Source of the DNA: Dehalococcoidia bacterium | GTDB taxonomy: Bacteria > Chloroflexota > Dehalococcoidia > Lucifugimonadales > UBA1123 | Reading direction: 5' to 3' | Length of the DNA stretch: 33,958 bases | Assembly: GCA_021295915.1 (NCBI GenBank) | Contig: JAGWBK010000015.1 | Location: forward strand, 14,793 to 48,750 | Part shown: piece by piece, positions 15,548 through 22,911 of the stretch | How the letters are laid out: every line of letters begins with the position of its first letter | How positions within the stretch are numbered: position 1 is the stretch's first letter | Notes under the pieces: model-generated | Databases searched by the model: none | Told to the model about the DNA's origin: nothing | Seen by the model: only the letters and a program-made list of their open reading frames with translations | Translations under genes and position numbers: made by a program

Positions 15548-16792
15548 ATGGAAGTGAAACCACACGCCCTGGAGGGCATCAAGGTAGTTGACTGGACGAT
15601 CTGGCAGTTCGGCCCAGTGGCGGCAACCATGCTCGGCGATCTTGGTGCCGATGTAATCAAGGTCGAATCTCTGGACGGCGATCCGGGAAGAGCCGTGTTC
15701 TCAGCCTCCGGTGTTGATCGGAGTCTTCCCGCCGGGCGCAACGCCTACTTCGAGGCGAACCAGCGCAACAAGCGCAGCGTTGCCATCGACTTGAAGAAGC
15801 CGGAAGGGGTCGAGATCGTTCACAAACTCGTGGCCGACGCGGATGTCTTCATTCAGAACTTTCGCAAAGGTGTCGCAGAACGACTTGGGCTGGGCTATGA
15901 GGAACTGAAGGAGATAAACCCTGCGCTAATATACGCCTCGGGCTCAGGATATGGGCCTCGCGGACCGGACTCGGCCAGCCCGGCATTGGATGCCGCAGCA
16001 CAGGCGCGGAGCGGGCTCATGTTCGCGACCGGCCCGGAAGGGACTGAGCCTTATCCAGTTCAGGGTGTTGTGGGAGATCAGATAGGCGGAATCACTCTTG
16101 GGTGGGGTATTCTCGCCGCTCTCGTCGCTCGTTCAATCCACGGGGTTGGCCAGCGCGTCGACACTTCCCACCTGTCGAGCTCAATCTGGCTACAGGGTCT
16201 GGCCGTCAGCATGGGACTGCTCACCCAGCACAAGCCGGACTCCGAAATCAACCTTACCTACAATCCTCCTAGGACAGATGCTTACAACCCGCTTGCGAAC
16301 TACTACCAATGTGCAGACGGTCGCTGGATGATGCTTGCGAACTTTCAGGCCGATAGATACTGGCCCTCTTTCGCAGCCGCACTAGGGTTGGAAGCGCTGA
16401 TCGATGATCCGAAGTTTGCCGATACGATCTCGCGGGGTGAAAATCGACACGAACTCATACCCATTCTGGATGGAGTATTTGCGCAAAAGACCTACGATGA
16501 ATGGGCAGAAGTCCTGGAGAGGTCAGGCGACTTCATCTTCTCTCCAGTGCAGAACTTGACCGAACTTCCAGACGACCCTCAGGTTATCGCGAACCACTAC
16601 ATCACCGAGGTCGACCATCCAGATCTGGGGCGTGTAAAGCTTGCCAATCATCCTGTGAACTACAGCGAGACCCCTCACTCAATTCGCTCGGTCGCTCCCG
16701 AACTCGGTCAGCACACTGAAGAGGTCATCCTGGAACTGGGATACACTTGGGAGGACATTACTCGAATGCAGGACAGGGGCGTAATTCTCTGA
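15548..16792 (+). CDS. CaiB/BaiF family (class III) CoA-transferase
   Basis: This 414-residue protein matches formyl-CoA transferase/CaiB enzymes: N-terminal LEGIKVVDWT, LGDLGADVIKVE, then QRNKRSVAIDLKKPEG, and the catalytic aspartate Asp148 in PALDAAAQARSG, followed by the glycine-rich and dimer-threading segments. Class III enzymes move CoA between carboxylic acids through an aspartyl-CoA thioester in the cytoplasm. The donor and acceptor acids cannot be told from the sequence. It follows meaB on the same strand and may form an operon with it. It is convergent with ribD, with 32 nt between the stop codons. Confidence 0.92.
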   Translation: MEVKPHALEGIKVVDWTIWQFGPVAATMLGDLGADVIKVESLDGDPGRAVFSASGVDRSLPAGRNAYFEANQRNKRSVAIDLKKPEGVEIVHKLVADADVFIQNFRKGVAERLGLGYEELKEINPALIYASGSGYGPRGPDSASPALDAAAQARSGLMFATGPEGTEPYPVQGVVGDQIGGITLGWGILAALVARSIHGVGQRVDTSHLSSSIWLQGLAVSMGLLTQHKPDSEINLTYNPPRTDAYNPLANYYQCADGRWMMLANFQADRYWPSFAAALGLEALIDDPKFADTISRGENRHELIPILDGVFAQKTYDEWAEVLERSGDFIFSPVQNLTELPDDPQVIANHYITEVDHPDLGRVKLANHPVNYSETPHSIRSVAPELGQHTEEVILELGYTWEDITRMQDRGVIL

Positions 16793-16824
16793 ATCGACAG
16801 GCCTGCGCCCTTGTCGACGGCCCA

Positions 16825-17991
16825 TCAGATCGGTGAGCACCAGCCGGTTACGGCCACGTCTTCACCGAATGTCTGGATTTGGATGTCTTTCAGTCTGAGC
16901 GCGTCCGCCATGCGTTCGACCCCTACGCCGCCGACAGGTGACAGCGCTGAGTCTCCGCCGATAATCACTGGCGCCACGAACGCGACCACCCTGTCCACAA
17001 GACCGGCGTCGAATAGCGAACCCAGCAGTGTCGCCCCACCTTCCACGAAGACGCTCGTTACACCACGATCGCCCAGCTCCGTGAGCAAAACGAGCAGGTC
17101 CACACGTCCATCAAGTGCCGACAAAGTCAGGATTTTAGCACCTGCCTCCTCGAGATGGGCCAGCTTCTCCTCGGATCCGCCAGATGCGGCAATCAACGCT
17201 TCACCCGGTTGCCTCAGCAGAGTAGATTCGAGAGGAATTCGCCCGGAGCTATCCACGACCACACGTAGCGGCTGACGGGGCAGTGGAGTGCCGTCGGGCC
17301 TTCGAGCAGTAAGTTGTGGATCGTCGGCTATAACGGTGCCTATGCCTGCCATTATGGCGTCGGAGCGTGCCCTGAGTTCATGCACGTAACGTCGGGACTC
17401 TTCACCAGTAATCCACTTCGAATCGCCCGTGCGCGTCGCGATCTTCCCGTCGAGGCTCATTGCGAATTTGGCGGTAACAAGCGGCCTGCCAGTTGAGACC
17501 AGCCTGGAGTGCGGCGCACTTAGCTCATCAGCCTGATACTGACCCTGCCCGACATGAACGGCGATGTCAGCCCTTCTTAACTGAGCAATCCCCGATCCAC
17601 TAACGCGGGGATTCTTATCAATCGTCGCGACATGGACCTCGGAGACACCTGCGGCAATGATGGCTTCTGTGCAGGGGGGCGTTCTTCCGTAATGTGAACA
17701 AGGCTCCAGGGTGACGTACAGCGTCGCTCCACGGGCAAGGTCTCCAGCGGCATTAAGAGCGACCATTTCGGCGTGGGCCTGCCCCGCAGGCTGGGTAAAT
17801 CCTTCCCCCACAACGCGGTCGCCTCTGACCAGTACCGCTCCGACCGGTGGATTTGGACTGGTAAGGCCAACGGCGCTCCAGGCCAGCTCGAGCGCTCGGG
17901 CCATGTTACCGCTTACAGTATCTTGTCGTCTTGAATTGCGGGGAGGCCCCGTCCAGCGAGAGTTCAGACCTGTATCGTCACGCTGATTCAT
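16825..17991 (-). CDS. ribD: Bifunctional pyrimidine deaminase/reductase RibD
   Basis: This protein of up to 388 residues joins a deaminase and a reductase. The deaminase has the zinc site HAEMVAL plus TLEPCSHYGRTPPC; the reductase begins GRPLVTAKFAMSLDGKIATR and contains DAIMAGIGTVIADDPQL. It performs the second and third steps of riboflavin synthesis. The first 29 residues are longer than usual; the family pattern MARALELAW begins at an in-frame ATG at 17904, so the real start may be there. The longer form (ATG at 17991) overlaps the end of dcd by 14 nt. RibD lies on the opposite strand to ribE-ribBA-ribH, about 2.4 kb from the end of that operon, behind a dcd gene. Confidence 0.93.
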   Translation of the reverse strand: MNQRDDTGLNSRWTGPPRNSRRQDTVSGNMARALELAWSAVGLTSPNPPVGAVLVRGDRVVGEGFTQPAGQAHAEMVALNAAGDLARGATLYVTLEPCSHYGRTPPCTEAIIAAGVSEVHVATIDKNPRVSGSGIAQLRRADIAVHVGQGQYQADELSAPHSRLVSTGRPLVTAKFAMSLDGKIATRTGDSKWITGEESRRYVHELRARSDAIMAGIGTVIADDPQLTARRPDGTPLPRQPLRVVVDSSGRIPLESTLLRQPGEALIAASGGSEEKLAHLEEAGAKILTLSALDGRVDLLVLLTELGDRGVTSVFVEGGATLLGSLFDAGLVDRVVAFVAPVIIGGDSALSPVGGVGVERMADALRLKDIQIQTFGEDVAVTGWCSPI

Positions 17992-18568
17992 CGCCGTTCA
18001 TGGGTAGCTGGTAGTCCCAGTAGTACCTTGACGCCACAGGTCCGCCCTGGCCCTGATACTTGCTGCGGAGTGCACTTGATCCATATGGATTCTCTGCCGG
18101 CGTGGTCAACTGGGTAAACGAGATGTGGCCGATCTTCATTCCCTTGTGGAGCGTTATGCCCAGGATTCCGACGTTGGAAAACTCGAGGGTTAACTTACCC
18201 GTCCATCCGGGGTCAACGAATCCGGCCGTCGAATGAATCAGCAGACCGTAGCGGGCTAGGGAACTCTTACCTTCGATCCTGGCTACGATGTCATCCGGAA
18301 TCGTCACCGCCTCCAGCGTGCTGCCTAGCGCGAACTGGCCAGGATGCAGCAGGAATGGTCGCCCCTCTTCGATCAGTACCCTTTCCACAACGTCGTCGGC
18401 TGGTTTCATCACATCGATGTGTGTCCGCCAGTTGTTGCGGAAGACGAGGATCTCACTGTCCAGCCTGATGTCCACACTCGCTGGTTGTACCGCATTCGGA
18501 CCAAGAGGATCGATAATGATTCGGCCTGCCGACATCTGCTCTTTGATGGTTCGATCGCTGAGGATCAT
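17978..18568 (-). CDS. dcd: dCTP deaminase (possibly bifunctional with dUTPase activity)
   Basis: This 196-residue protein shows the dCTP deaminase/dUTPase fold motifs: IEGKSSLARYGLLIHSTAGF, then VDPGWTGKLTLEFSN with the catalytic glutamate near residue 129, and a C-terminal KYQGQGGPVASRYY that closes over the nucleotide. It turns dCTP into dUTP, or directly into dUMP if bifunctional, and so feeds dTMP synthesis. The length is typical. ATG start. The 3' end overlaps the long form of ribD. Which of the two activities is present cannot be decided by eye. Confidence 0.93.
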   Translation of the reverse strand: MILSDRTIKEQMSAGRIIIDPLGPNAVQPASVDIRLDSEILVFRNNWRTHIDVMKPADDVVERVLIEEGRPFLLHPGQFALGSTLEAVTIPDDIVARIEGKSSLARYGLLIHSTAGFVDPGWTGKLTLEFSNVGILGITLHKGMKIGHISFTQLTTPAENPYGSSALRSKYQGQGGPVASRYYWDYQLPMNGDESA

Positions 18569-18629
18569 GAGTGACGCACCCGTATTCTAGTTTCCGTGAT
18601 GAACTCTATCGAGAAGATTCGCCCATGTG

Positions 18630-18671
18630 AAAGCGTGGCCAGTATCCGGTTTCGCGGATTACTGGCTACGC
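18630..18671 (-). terminator. Rho-independent-like terminator after the SIMPL gene
   Basis: A long stem (GCGTGGCCAGTA with TACTGGCTACGC, one G-T wobble, plus an inner TCCG/CGGA stem and a single bulged T) lies just downstream of the SIMPL stop. On the minus strand it ends GCTTTCAC, so the T-run is only three bases. It would separate the SIMPL gene from dcd. Confidence 0.55.
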
Positions 18672-18693
18672 CATCCTCAAGTCTGAAGAGCCA

Positions 18694-19575
18694 CTATTGA
18701 ATTGAGAAAGCCGTGTGGACAGTTAGAGAAACCTCGAGCTCACCTCCGCTAATCGAAGTCGCAGCGGACTCGTCTGCCGCTAGAGCGAATGCTGCCCGCG
18801 GCGCGTATGGGTCTACTCTCTGTGTCCTCACGGCAGAGTCCGTGATGTATTCAAGGCTTCCAAGTGTCACACCAGCTACATCGGCGATCTGCTGAGCCTT
18901 TTCCATTGCATCCATGATCGCATTCTCACGCAACTGTGACATCACCTCGGAGGTATCCTCCACTGTGAAATTGATGCCATCAAATCTCGTGGCGTCGCCT
19001 CCGGCCTCAATCACATCGTCGATCAAGGTCCCGACAGATTCCAGGTCTCTGATCTTTGCGGTGAGGTTGTTTGTCACTTCGTACCCAACGAGTTCACGCC
19101 GGTTTGATCTCCTGCCGTCCTCTTCAATCTCTATCCACTCATATTGCGGTCGGACGTTGAAGTTATGGGTCTGAATGTCGAGATCCTCAACTCCGTTTTC
19201 CGTAAGAGTATTCATGATGGCGTCCATTGCGTCCGCGGCCATACCGTTTGCATATGAGACAGTCTCGGCCATGGATTCGACGCCAAGATTCAGTATCACA
19301 AGGTCCGGCTCCATTGAGACCTGTCCAGTCCCGGTCACCCAGATGCCTGCTTCTCCTGCCGCAACTCTGTCAAACAGAGCCGCGGATTGGGACAGGGGAG
19401 CCCCTGTGGCTGCACTTGCTGCAGTTACAACACCCAGGGATGCTGGCGCGGCCTCGTCGGTCTTGGTTTCCGGTTCGTGGGTCGCAGCCTCACTCTCGAA
19501 TGCACATCCCATTACCAACATTACTAGCAGGGCCGAGGCCGCTGCCAACGCCATGTTTTTCCATAGCCTGTTCAT
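18694..19575 (-). CDS. SIMPL (DUF541) domain lipoprotein
   Basis: This 293-residue protein has a lipoprotein signal: positive MNRLWK, hydrophobic ALAAASALLVMLVMG and the lipobox Cys near residue 24. After a short acidic linker comes the SIMPL domain: VTGTGQVSMEPDLVILNLGVE, then a helical stretch, QTHNFNVRPQYEW, GYEVTNNLTAKIRDLE and the C-terminal domain ending VSLTVHTAF. The family (YggE, BP26) is envelope-located and linked to stress tolerance; its biochemistry is not known. I start at the ATG at 19575 because GAGGAGGTC lies 6 nt upstream; the open frame continues further upstream without a good start. It follows the ECF sigma/anti-sigma pair on the same strand, so envelope stress regulation is a reasonable inference. 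Confidence 0.88.
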   Translation of the reverse strand: MNRLWKNMALAAASALLVMLVMGCAFESEAATHEPETKTDEAAPASLGVVTAASAATGAPLSQSAALFDRVAAGEAGIWVTGTGQVSMEPDLVILNLGVESMAETVSYANGMAADAMDAIMNTLTENGVEDLDIQTHNFNVRPQYEWIEIEEDGRRSNRRELVGYEVTNNLTAKIRDLESVGTLIDDVIEAGGDATRFDGINFTVEDTSEVMSQLRENAIMDAMEKAQQIADVAGVTLGSLEYITDSAVRTQRVDPYAPRAAFALAADESAATSISGGELEVSLTVHTAFSIQ

Positions 19576-19732
19576 CAATAGACCTCCTCTTGAACTGCTT
19601 TGCATTCCTCTTGATTTGGGCAACCACGAAATTGTGGCCCTTGATTGTATAGACGTAACAGGCGCCGTGTCTGTTCCAATTGATCCTCCTGAAGCTGCCC
19701 CTCTAAGGCGCGCCCGCCGGTAGGGCCGCGGC

Positions 19733-20809
19733 CTAGTGACCTCTTCGTGATATCCAGAATGAAACTCCAACAAGAAGGATCAACAGAATTCCGAATGCAA
19801 TTTCCAGTTGCAGTAGAGGGAATTCGGGACGTGGCGCCAAGTCGTCGCCCTCACCAGGCTGAAGTCTAGTTGAAGTGTTGGTTACTGTCGGGGTCGGACT
19901 CGGCTCGCTCGCTGGAGTCGACGTAACGGTGGGCGTCGGCGAAGGTGTAGGTGTGTTGGTGGGAGTCGCGGTTGGGACTGGAGTCGGCGTAGGTTCGGGC
20001 GTCTTAGTGGGCACTGGGGTAGCAGTCGAGGTGGGAGAAGCTGTTGCGGTAGGCGTGGATGTTGGTAGGGTCTCTGTTGTTACCCCCAATGCTGACTCTG
20101 GCGACGAGGTTGCAGCCGCGACTTCGTCGGCTGCCCTTAGCTGTATGGGAGAGTCAGCCATTGCTAAGTCGGGTGCTGAAGTAGGTTCGGGCTCACTCTT
20201 CATTGCTGCAGCGACGGGGGGAGACGTCGGGGCCGGTGGTGCGGCCGCTGGTGCCACTGGAGCCGCTGCAGGGGCGGGAGCAGGAGCAGCAGGAGCCTGA
20301 GTGGGGGCGGCGGAAGCCTGGGCCTCCATCGCTTGAACGGGAGCGGCGGGTGCTTGAGGTGCGGCCGGTGCCGCGGCTGCCGGGGCCATCGCTGGAGCAG
20401 CCGCTGCTGGCTGCGCAGGTGGCTGAGACTCGGCTCTCTCAGATTGTCTTGCCCAGTCTGTCAGATCGGACTGCACAACAAGACCAGTCACGTCTGCGAG
20501 GATCAGCCCTACCAGCACGACTGCTGCTGCCGACGCGGCCAAGCGTACTCCTACTATCCATCCAGTTGCACTCCTCACTGGTGCGGGTCTCTCTGAAATC
20601 TCGAATGAACGTGCGGTCTGGATCTCCGGCAACTGACGCAGTGCCGACACTGTCAGCCTGAGCGATTCAAGCTCCTGCTGGCACTCTTCACACTCAGCTA
20701 GGTGACGTTCTATGCGGAGGTGCTCAGAGGTGCTGACCTCTCCGTCGATGTACGACGACAGCAGATCTCGCGTTCGTCCATGTCTGAATCTGTCAAAAAA
20801 ACCTAGCAA
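19733..20809 (-). CDS. Zinc-finger anti-sigma factor with long Pro-rich extracytoplasmic loop
   Basis: This 358-residue protein begins with an anti-sigma zinc finger: His36-x3-Cys40-x2-Cys43 within DGEVSTSEHLRIERHLAECE. A first membrane helix spans about 85-105 and a second the last 26 residues before SRRGH. Between them residues about 129-315 are low-complexity, first Ala/Pro-rich, then Thr/Pro-rich, likely an extended or glycosylated stalk. It should hold the ECF sigma factor of the gene 15 nt upstream. The TTG start is followed by a run of seven T in codons 4-6. AGAGGA lies upstream. The two-helix hairpin topology with a Pro-rich loop is unlike the classic single-pass anti-sigma. A sensing role for the loop is speculation. 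Confidence 0.85.
   Translation of the reverse strand: MLGFFDRFRHGRTRDLLSSYIDGEVSTSEHLRIERHLAECEECQQELESLRLTVSALRQLPEIQTARSFEISERPAPVRSATGWIVGVRLAASAAAVVLVGLILADVTGLVVQSDLTDWARQSERAESQPPAQPAAAAPAMAPAAAAPAAPQAPAAPVQAMEAQASAAPTQAPAAPAPAPAAAPVAPAAAPPAPTSPPVAAAMKSEPEPTSAPDLAMADSPIQLRAADEVAAATSSPESALGVTTETLPTSTPTATASPTSTATPVPTKTPEPTPTPVPTATPTNTPTPSPTPTVTSTPASEPSPTPTVTNTSTRLQPGEGDDLAPRPEFPLLQLEIAFGILLILLVGVSFWISRRGH
19865..20425 (-). repeat. Low-complexity repeat coding for Ala/Pro then Thr/Pro-rich segments
   Basis: About 560 nt inside the anti-sigma gene consist of degenerate short repeats (Pro-Thr, Pro-Ala and Ala-Ala codons). They also keep the opposite strand open, which explains a Gly/Val-rich spurious frame there. 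Such tracts are prone to length variation. Confidence 0.8.
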
Positions 20810-20824
20810 TTTGAATGAGTCCTC

Positions 20825-21391
20825 TTACTCATCAAGACGTATCCAGTCCCCTAGTAGTTCCCGACGCTCCATCAGGGCATCCCTCACACGAGACCTCGCC
20901 CGGCTCAACCTGGACTTCACGGTCCCAATGGACACGCTCATCGCCTCGGCCGCCTCGCTGTAACTTAGTCCCTGCACATCGACAAGCACGAGGGCCGTTC
21001 TCTGATCGATTGCCAGTGTCAGGATTGCTTGCTGGATCTCGCTGTTGAGTTCACTGCGCTGTGTAGCCTCTTCAGGGGACTCATCACCGGAAACGGGCTG
21101 AAACGAAGGACTCTCCAGAGATTGCTCTAGTGAACTCTCGGGCCTGCGTTGACGACGACGTAGAACATCCCGGCTGCCGTTTGCTGCGATCCTGAAGAGC
21201 CACGATCTGAGGTTGCCTCCCCTGAAACGGCTGAGCGATCGGTAGGCCGAAATGAACGTGTCCTGGGCTACGTCCTCTGCCTGCCCTCGGTTGCCCAACA
21301 TACGCGCGGCGAGGTTTACGACCTGGTTCTGGTATCGAGCGACAATCCTGTTGAATGCACATAGATCGCCGCTCTGAGCCTGACAGATCAG
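20825..21391 (-). CDS. ECF-family RNA polymerase sigma factor (N-terminal start uncertain)
   Basis: Region 2 is clear (SGDLCAFNRIVARYQNQVVN, EDVAQDTFISAYRSL) and region 4 follows (LVLVDVQGLSYSEAAEAMSV, VKSRLSRARSRVRDAL), about 185 residues in all. The conserved homology starts at ALICQAQSGDL, yet the frame back to the previous stop contains no ATG, GTG or TTG before residue 'MLGNRGQAED' at 21301, which would cut off most of region 2. I list a CTG at 21391 as a provisional start. An ATG at 21405 lies one frame away; a missing 3k+1 nt just after it would restore a normal N-terminus. It pairs with the anti-sigma gene downstream. The factor probably responds to envelope signals; its promoter targets are unknown. 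Confidence 0.85.
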   Translation of the reverse strand: MICQAQSGDLCAFNRIVARYQNQVVNLAARMLGNRGQAEDVAQDTFISAYRSLSRFRGGNLRSWLFRIAANGSRDVLRRRQRRPESSLEQSLESPSFQPVSGDESPEEATQRSELNSEIQQAILTLAIDQRTALVLVDVQGLSYSEAAEAMSVSIGTVKSRLSRARSRVRDALMERRELLGDWIRLDE

Positions 21392-21448
21392 TGCGCCATC
21401 GTCATAGCAGCTGTCCGTGTGTCTGCCTATTGTCGCCCGCTCCAGATT

Positions 21449-21466
21449 GCCGGCTCAGAAGCCGGC
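21449..21466. promoter_or_regulatory. Inverted repeat between the sigma factor and lepB
   Basis: AGCCGGC-type arms: GCCGGCT-CAGA-AGCCGGC, seven perfect pairs with a 4-base loop, in the divergent region. No T-tract follows in either direction. It could be an operator or a leader hairpin on the sigma-factor transcript. Confidence 0.35.
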
Positions 21467-21497
21467 CTATGTGTGACCCGGTAACCTGCAACTACCC

Positions 21498-21503
21498 TAT
21501 AAT
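21498..21503 (+). promoter_or_regulatory. -10 hexamer TATAAT upstream of lepB
   Basis: A perfect TATAAT lies 76 nt before the lepB ATG. No convincing -35 hexamer is at 16-18 nt, so a second determinant or an alternative sigma factor may be used. Confidence 0.35.
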
Positions 21504-21579
21504 TGTAACTGCGCTTGGCACCAGTGATTCTCAGGTGCCGAAGTATCGACCAGGAATAAGCAGCCACAAGAACTCACTG

Positions 21580-22164
21580 ATGAGAAGAATTGCCAGAGAG
21601 ATGATCGAAACGATCCTATTGGCTTTGCTGCTGTTTGTGTTGATGGAGTTCAGCGTCCAGAACTTCAAGGTCGAGGGATCCAGTATGACCCCGACCCTTG
21701 CGCAGGACCAATACCTTCTCGTCAACAAGATTGCATATGCGCGAGTCGGCATGGATGATCTTGGTTCGCTAATACCATTCGTGCACGCGTACACCAACGG
21801 ATCAGAACGCCCGATTTATGCATTTCGGCCTCCCCAATATGGCGAGGTTGTGATCTTCCACTTTCCGAACGACCCGTCACGAGATTTCGTCAAGCGGGTG
21901 ATCGGCGTTCCCGGCGACAGCATAGAAATCAGGCGCGGCGATGTGTACCGCAACGGACAACCTCTAGACGAACCGTTTATCACCAGTTCCAGTTCAAGAA
22001 GCTACGATCCCGTTTTCGTAGATGAAGGGCACTACTACGTCCTTGGGGACAACAGGCGCTCCTCGAACGACTCGCGCGATTGGGGCCTCGTGCCCCAGGA
22101 GAACCTCATAGGTCGAGCCTGGATGAGGTACTGGCCACCAGGCAGTCTCGGCTTCATTGAATAG
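21580..22164 (+). CDS. lepB: Signal peptidase I
   Basis: This 194-residue single-pass membrane serine protease cleaves signal peptides from exported proteins. One transmembrane helix (about residues 9-24, ETILLALLLFVLMEF) is followed by the catalytic Ser35 in VEGSSMTPTL, the general-base Lys105 in RDFVKRVIGVPGDSIEI and the box E motif GDNRRSSNDSRDWG. The length is typical for Gram-positive/Chloroflexota-like enzymes. The ATG at 21580 opens MRRIAREMIE; the ribosome-binding site is weak. A GTG at 21535 in the same frame is a possible longer start. It is divergent from the ECF sigma gene. Confidence 0.93.
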   Translation: MRRIAREMIETILLALLLFVLMEFSVQNFKVEGSSMTPTLAQDQYLLVNKIAYARVGMDDLGSLIPFVHAYTNGSERPIYAFRPPQYGEVVIFHFPNDPSRDFVKRVIGVPGDSIEIRRGDVYRNGQPLDEPFITSSSSRSYDPVFVDEGHYYVLGDNRRSSNDSRDWGLVPQENLIGRAWMRYWPPGSLGFIE

Positions 22165-22268
22165 CTCTTTCCTCCTCAAGTCTAACTGCGGATTAGGCGT
22201 CAAAAGCGGGGCCATTACACGTATGCCACGAACGTCGAAACGGGATCATGTGCAAAGCTAGGTGAAGC

Positions 22269-22297
22269 TTGACAAGCATCATTTACTTGAGTATCGT
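22269..22297 (+). promoter_or_regulatory. Sigma-70 promoter of the Fur/PerR-type gene
   Basis: A perfect -35 TTGACA (22269-22274) is followed by a 17-nt spacer and the -10 TATCGT (22292-22297, four of six matches). It lies 90 nt upstream of the regulator's start codon. Transcription should begin near 22304. Confidence 0.6.
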
Positions 22298-22313
22298 AGC
22301 CGCCAAGTCAAAT

Positions 22314-22328
22314 TTGGAATCATTCCAG
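22314..22328. promoter_or_regulatory. Fur/PerR-box-like palindrome, candidate autoregulatory operator
   Basis: TTGGAAT-C-ATTCCAG has 7-1-7 architecture with six of seven pairs matching (perfect core TGGAAT-C-ATTCCA). PerR boxes (TTATAAT-N-ATTATAA) share this geometry. It sits about 10 nt downstream of the predicted transcription start of the Fur-family gene, where a bound repressor would block elongation or open-complex formation. Confidence 0.5.
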
Positions 22329-22331
22329 ACG

Positions 22332-22357
22332 TTCAGGAAGTTCACAAACTCCCTGAA
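22332..22357. promoter_or_regulatory. Second dyad in the Fur-family leader
   Basis: TTCAGGAAGTT-CACA-AACTCCCTGAA has 11-nt arms with a single mismatch. In RNA it forms a stable hairpin about 17 nt before the SD; in DNA it could be another operator. No T-tract follows. Confidence 0.45.
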
Positions 22358-22386
22358 TAGAGGCGAATCACGCAAGGAGACGCCAC

Positions 22387-22848
22387 TTGGATTCACTGGT
22401 TCGGGCTCGAATCGATGAGATGCGGAACGCGCTTTTGAATCAAGGCATTTCCATCACAAGGCGCAGGGACAAGATGCTTCAGGCACTTGCCTCTAATGAT
22501 CGCCATCCCAGCGTAAACGAGCTCCATGCAGAAGTGAGACGCTGGTATCCCTCCACCAGCCTGGCCACCATCTACAACACCATTGAGTTGCTGAAGGACG
22601 CGGACCAGATACTGGAACTGGAATTCAGTGGATCCGCCAACCGCTATGACGGTAGACGGCCACAATCCCATCCCCATCTAATCTGTCTCTCCTGCGAGTC
22701 CATTGAAGATATGGATGTCGAGTCATCCAATTCGGACCACCTGGATAGACTCTCTGAAGACACAGGCTATCGCCTCGTGCGCCAGCGCACAGACTATTAT
22801 GGTTTCTGCCCAGACTGCCAGGCGCAGACTGCGGCAGCTTCTGACTGA
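22387..22848 (+). CDS. Fur-family transcriptional regulator, PerR-like
   Basis: This 153-residue repressor has the Fur winged helix (ITRRRDKMLQAL through TSLATIYNTIELL) and the dimer/metal domain with HPHLICLSC (Cys100, Cys103) and FCPDCQ (Cys141, Cys144), the structural Zn(Cys)4 site. An Asp in RYDGR (Asp88) aligns with the Asp that marks PerR rather than the Glu of Fur, so a peroxide-sensing PerR role is more likely than iron sensing; this is inferred from one residue. The start is TTG, chosen because AAGGAGA lies 6 nt upstream. A promoter, a 7-1-7 palindrome and a hairpin lie in the 220-nt leader, consistent with autoregulation. The gene precedes DUF1800 on the same strand. Confidence 0.9.
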   Translation: MDSLVRARIDEMRNALLNQGISITRRRDKMLQALASNDRHPSVNELHAEVRRWYPSTSLATIYNTIELLKDADQILELEFSGSANRYDGRRPQSHPHLICLSCESIEDMDVESSNSDHLDRLSEDTGYRLVRQRTDYYGFCPDCQAQTAAASD

Positions 22849-22911
22849 CGGCGGAATCGAAAGTGCAGGGGAGGAGTGAGCCTCCTGCAACGAAATGAAA
22901 GGAGGACCCGG

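Noticed and set aside
19875-20300. Gly/Val-rich plus-strand frame
   Set aside because: It is the mirror of the Pro/Thr and Pro/Ala repeat in the anti-sigma gene and has only low-complexity content.
21481-21512. Direct repeat GTAACcTGC / GTAACTGC near the lepB -10, considered as an ECF autoregulatory promoter
   Set aside because: No matching CGTC-type -10 at the right spacing on either strand; two short repeats are too little to support a call.
22864-22887. Imperfect inverted repeat GCAGGGGAGG ... CCTCCTGC between the Fur-family gene and DUF1800
   Set aside because: The stem is interrupted and no T-run follows, so neither a terminator nor an operator is well supported.
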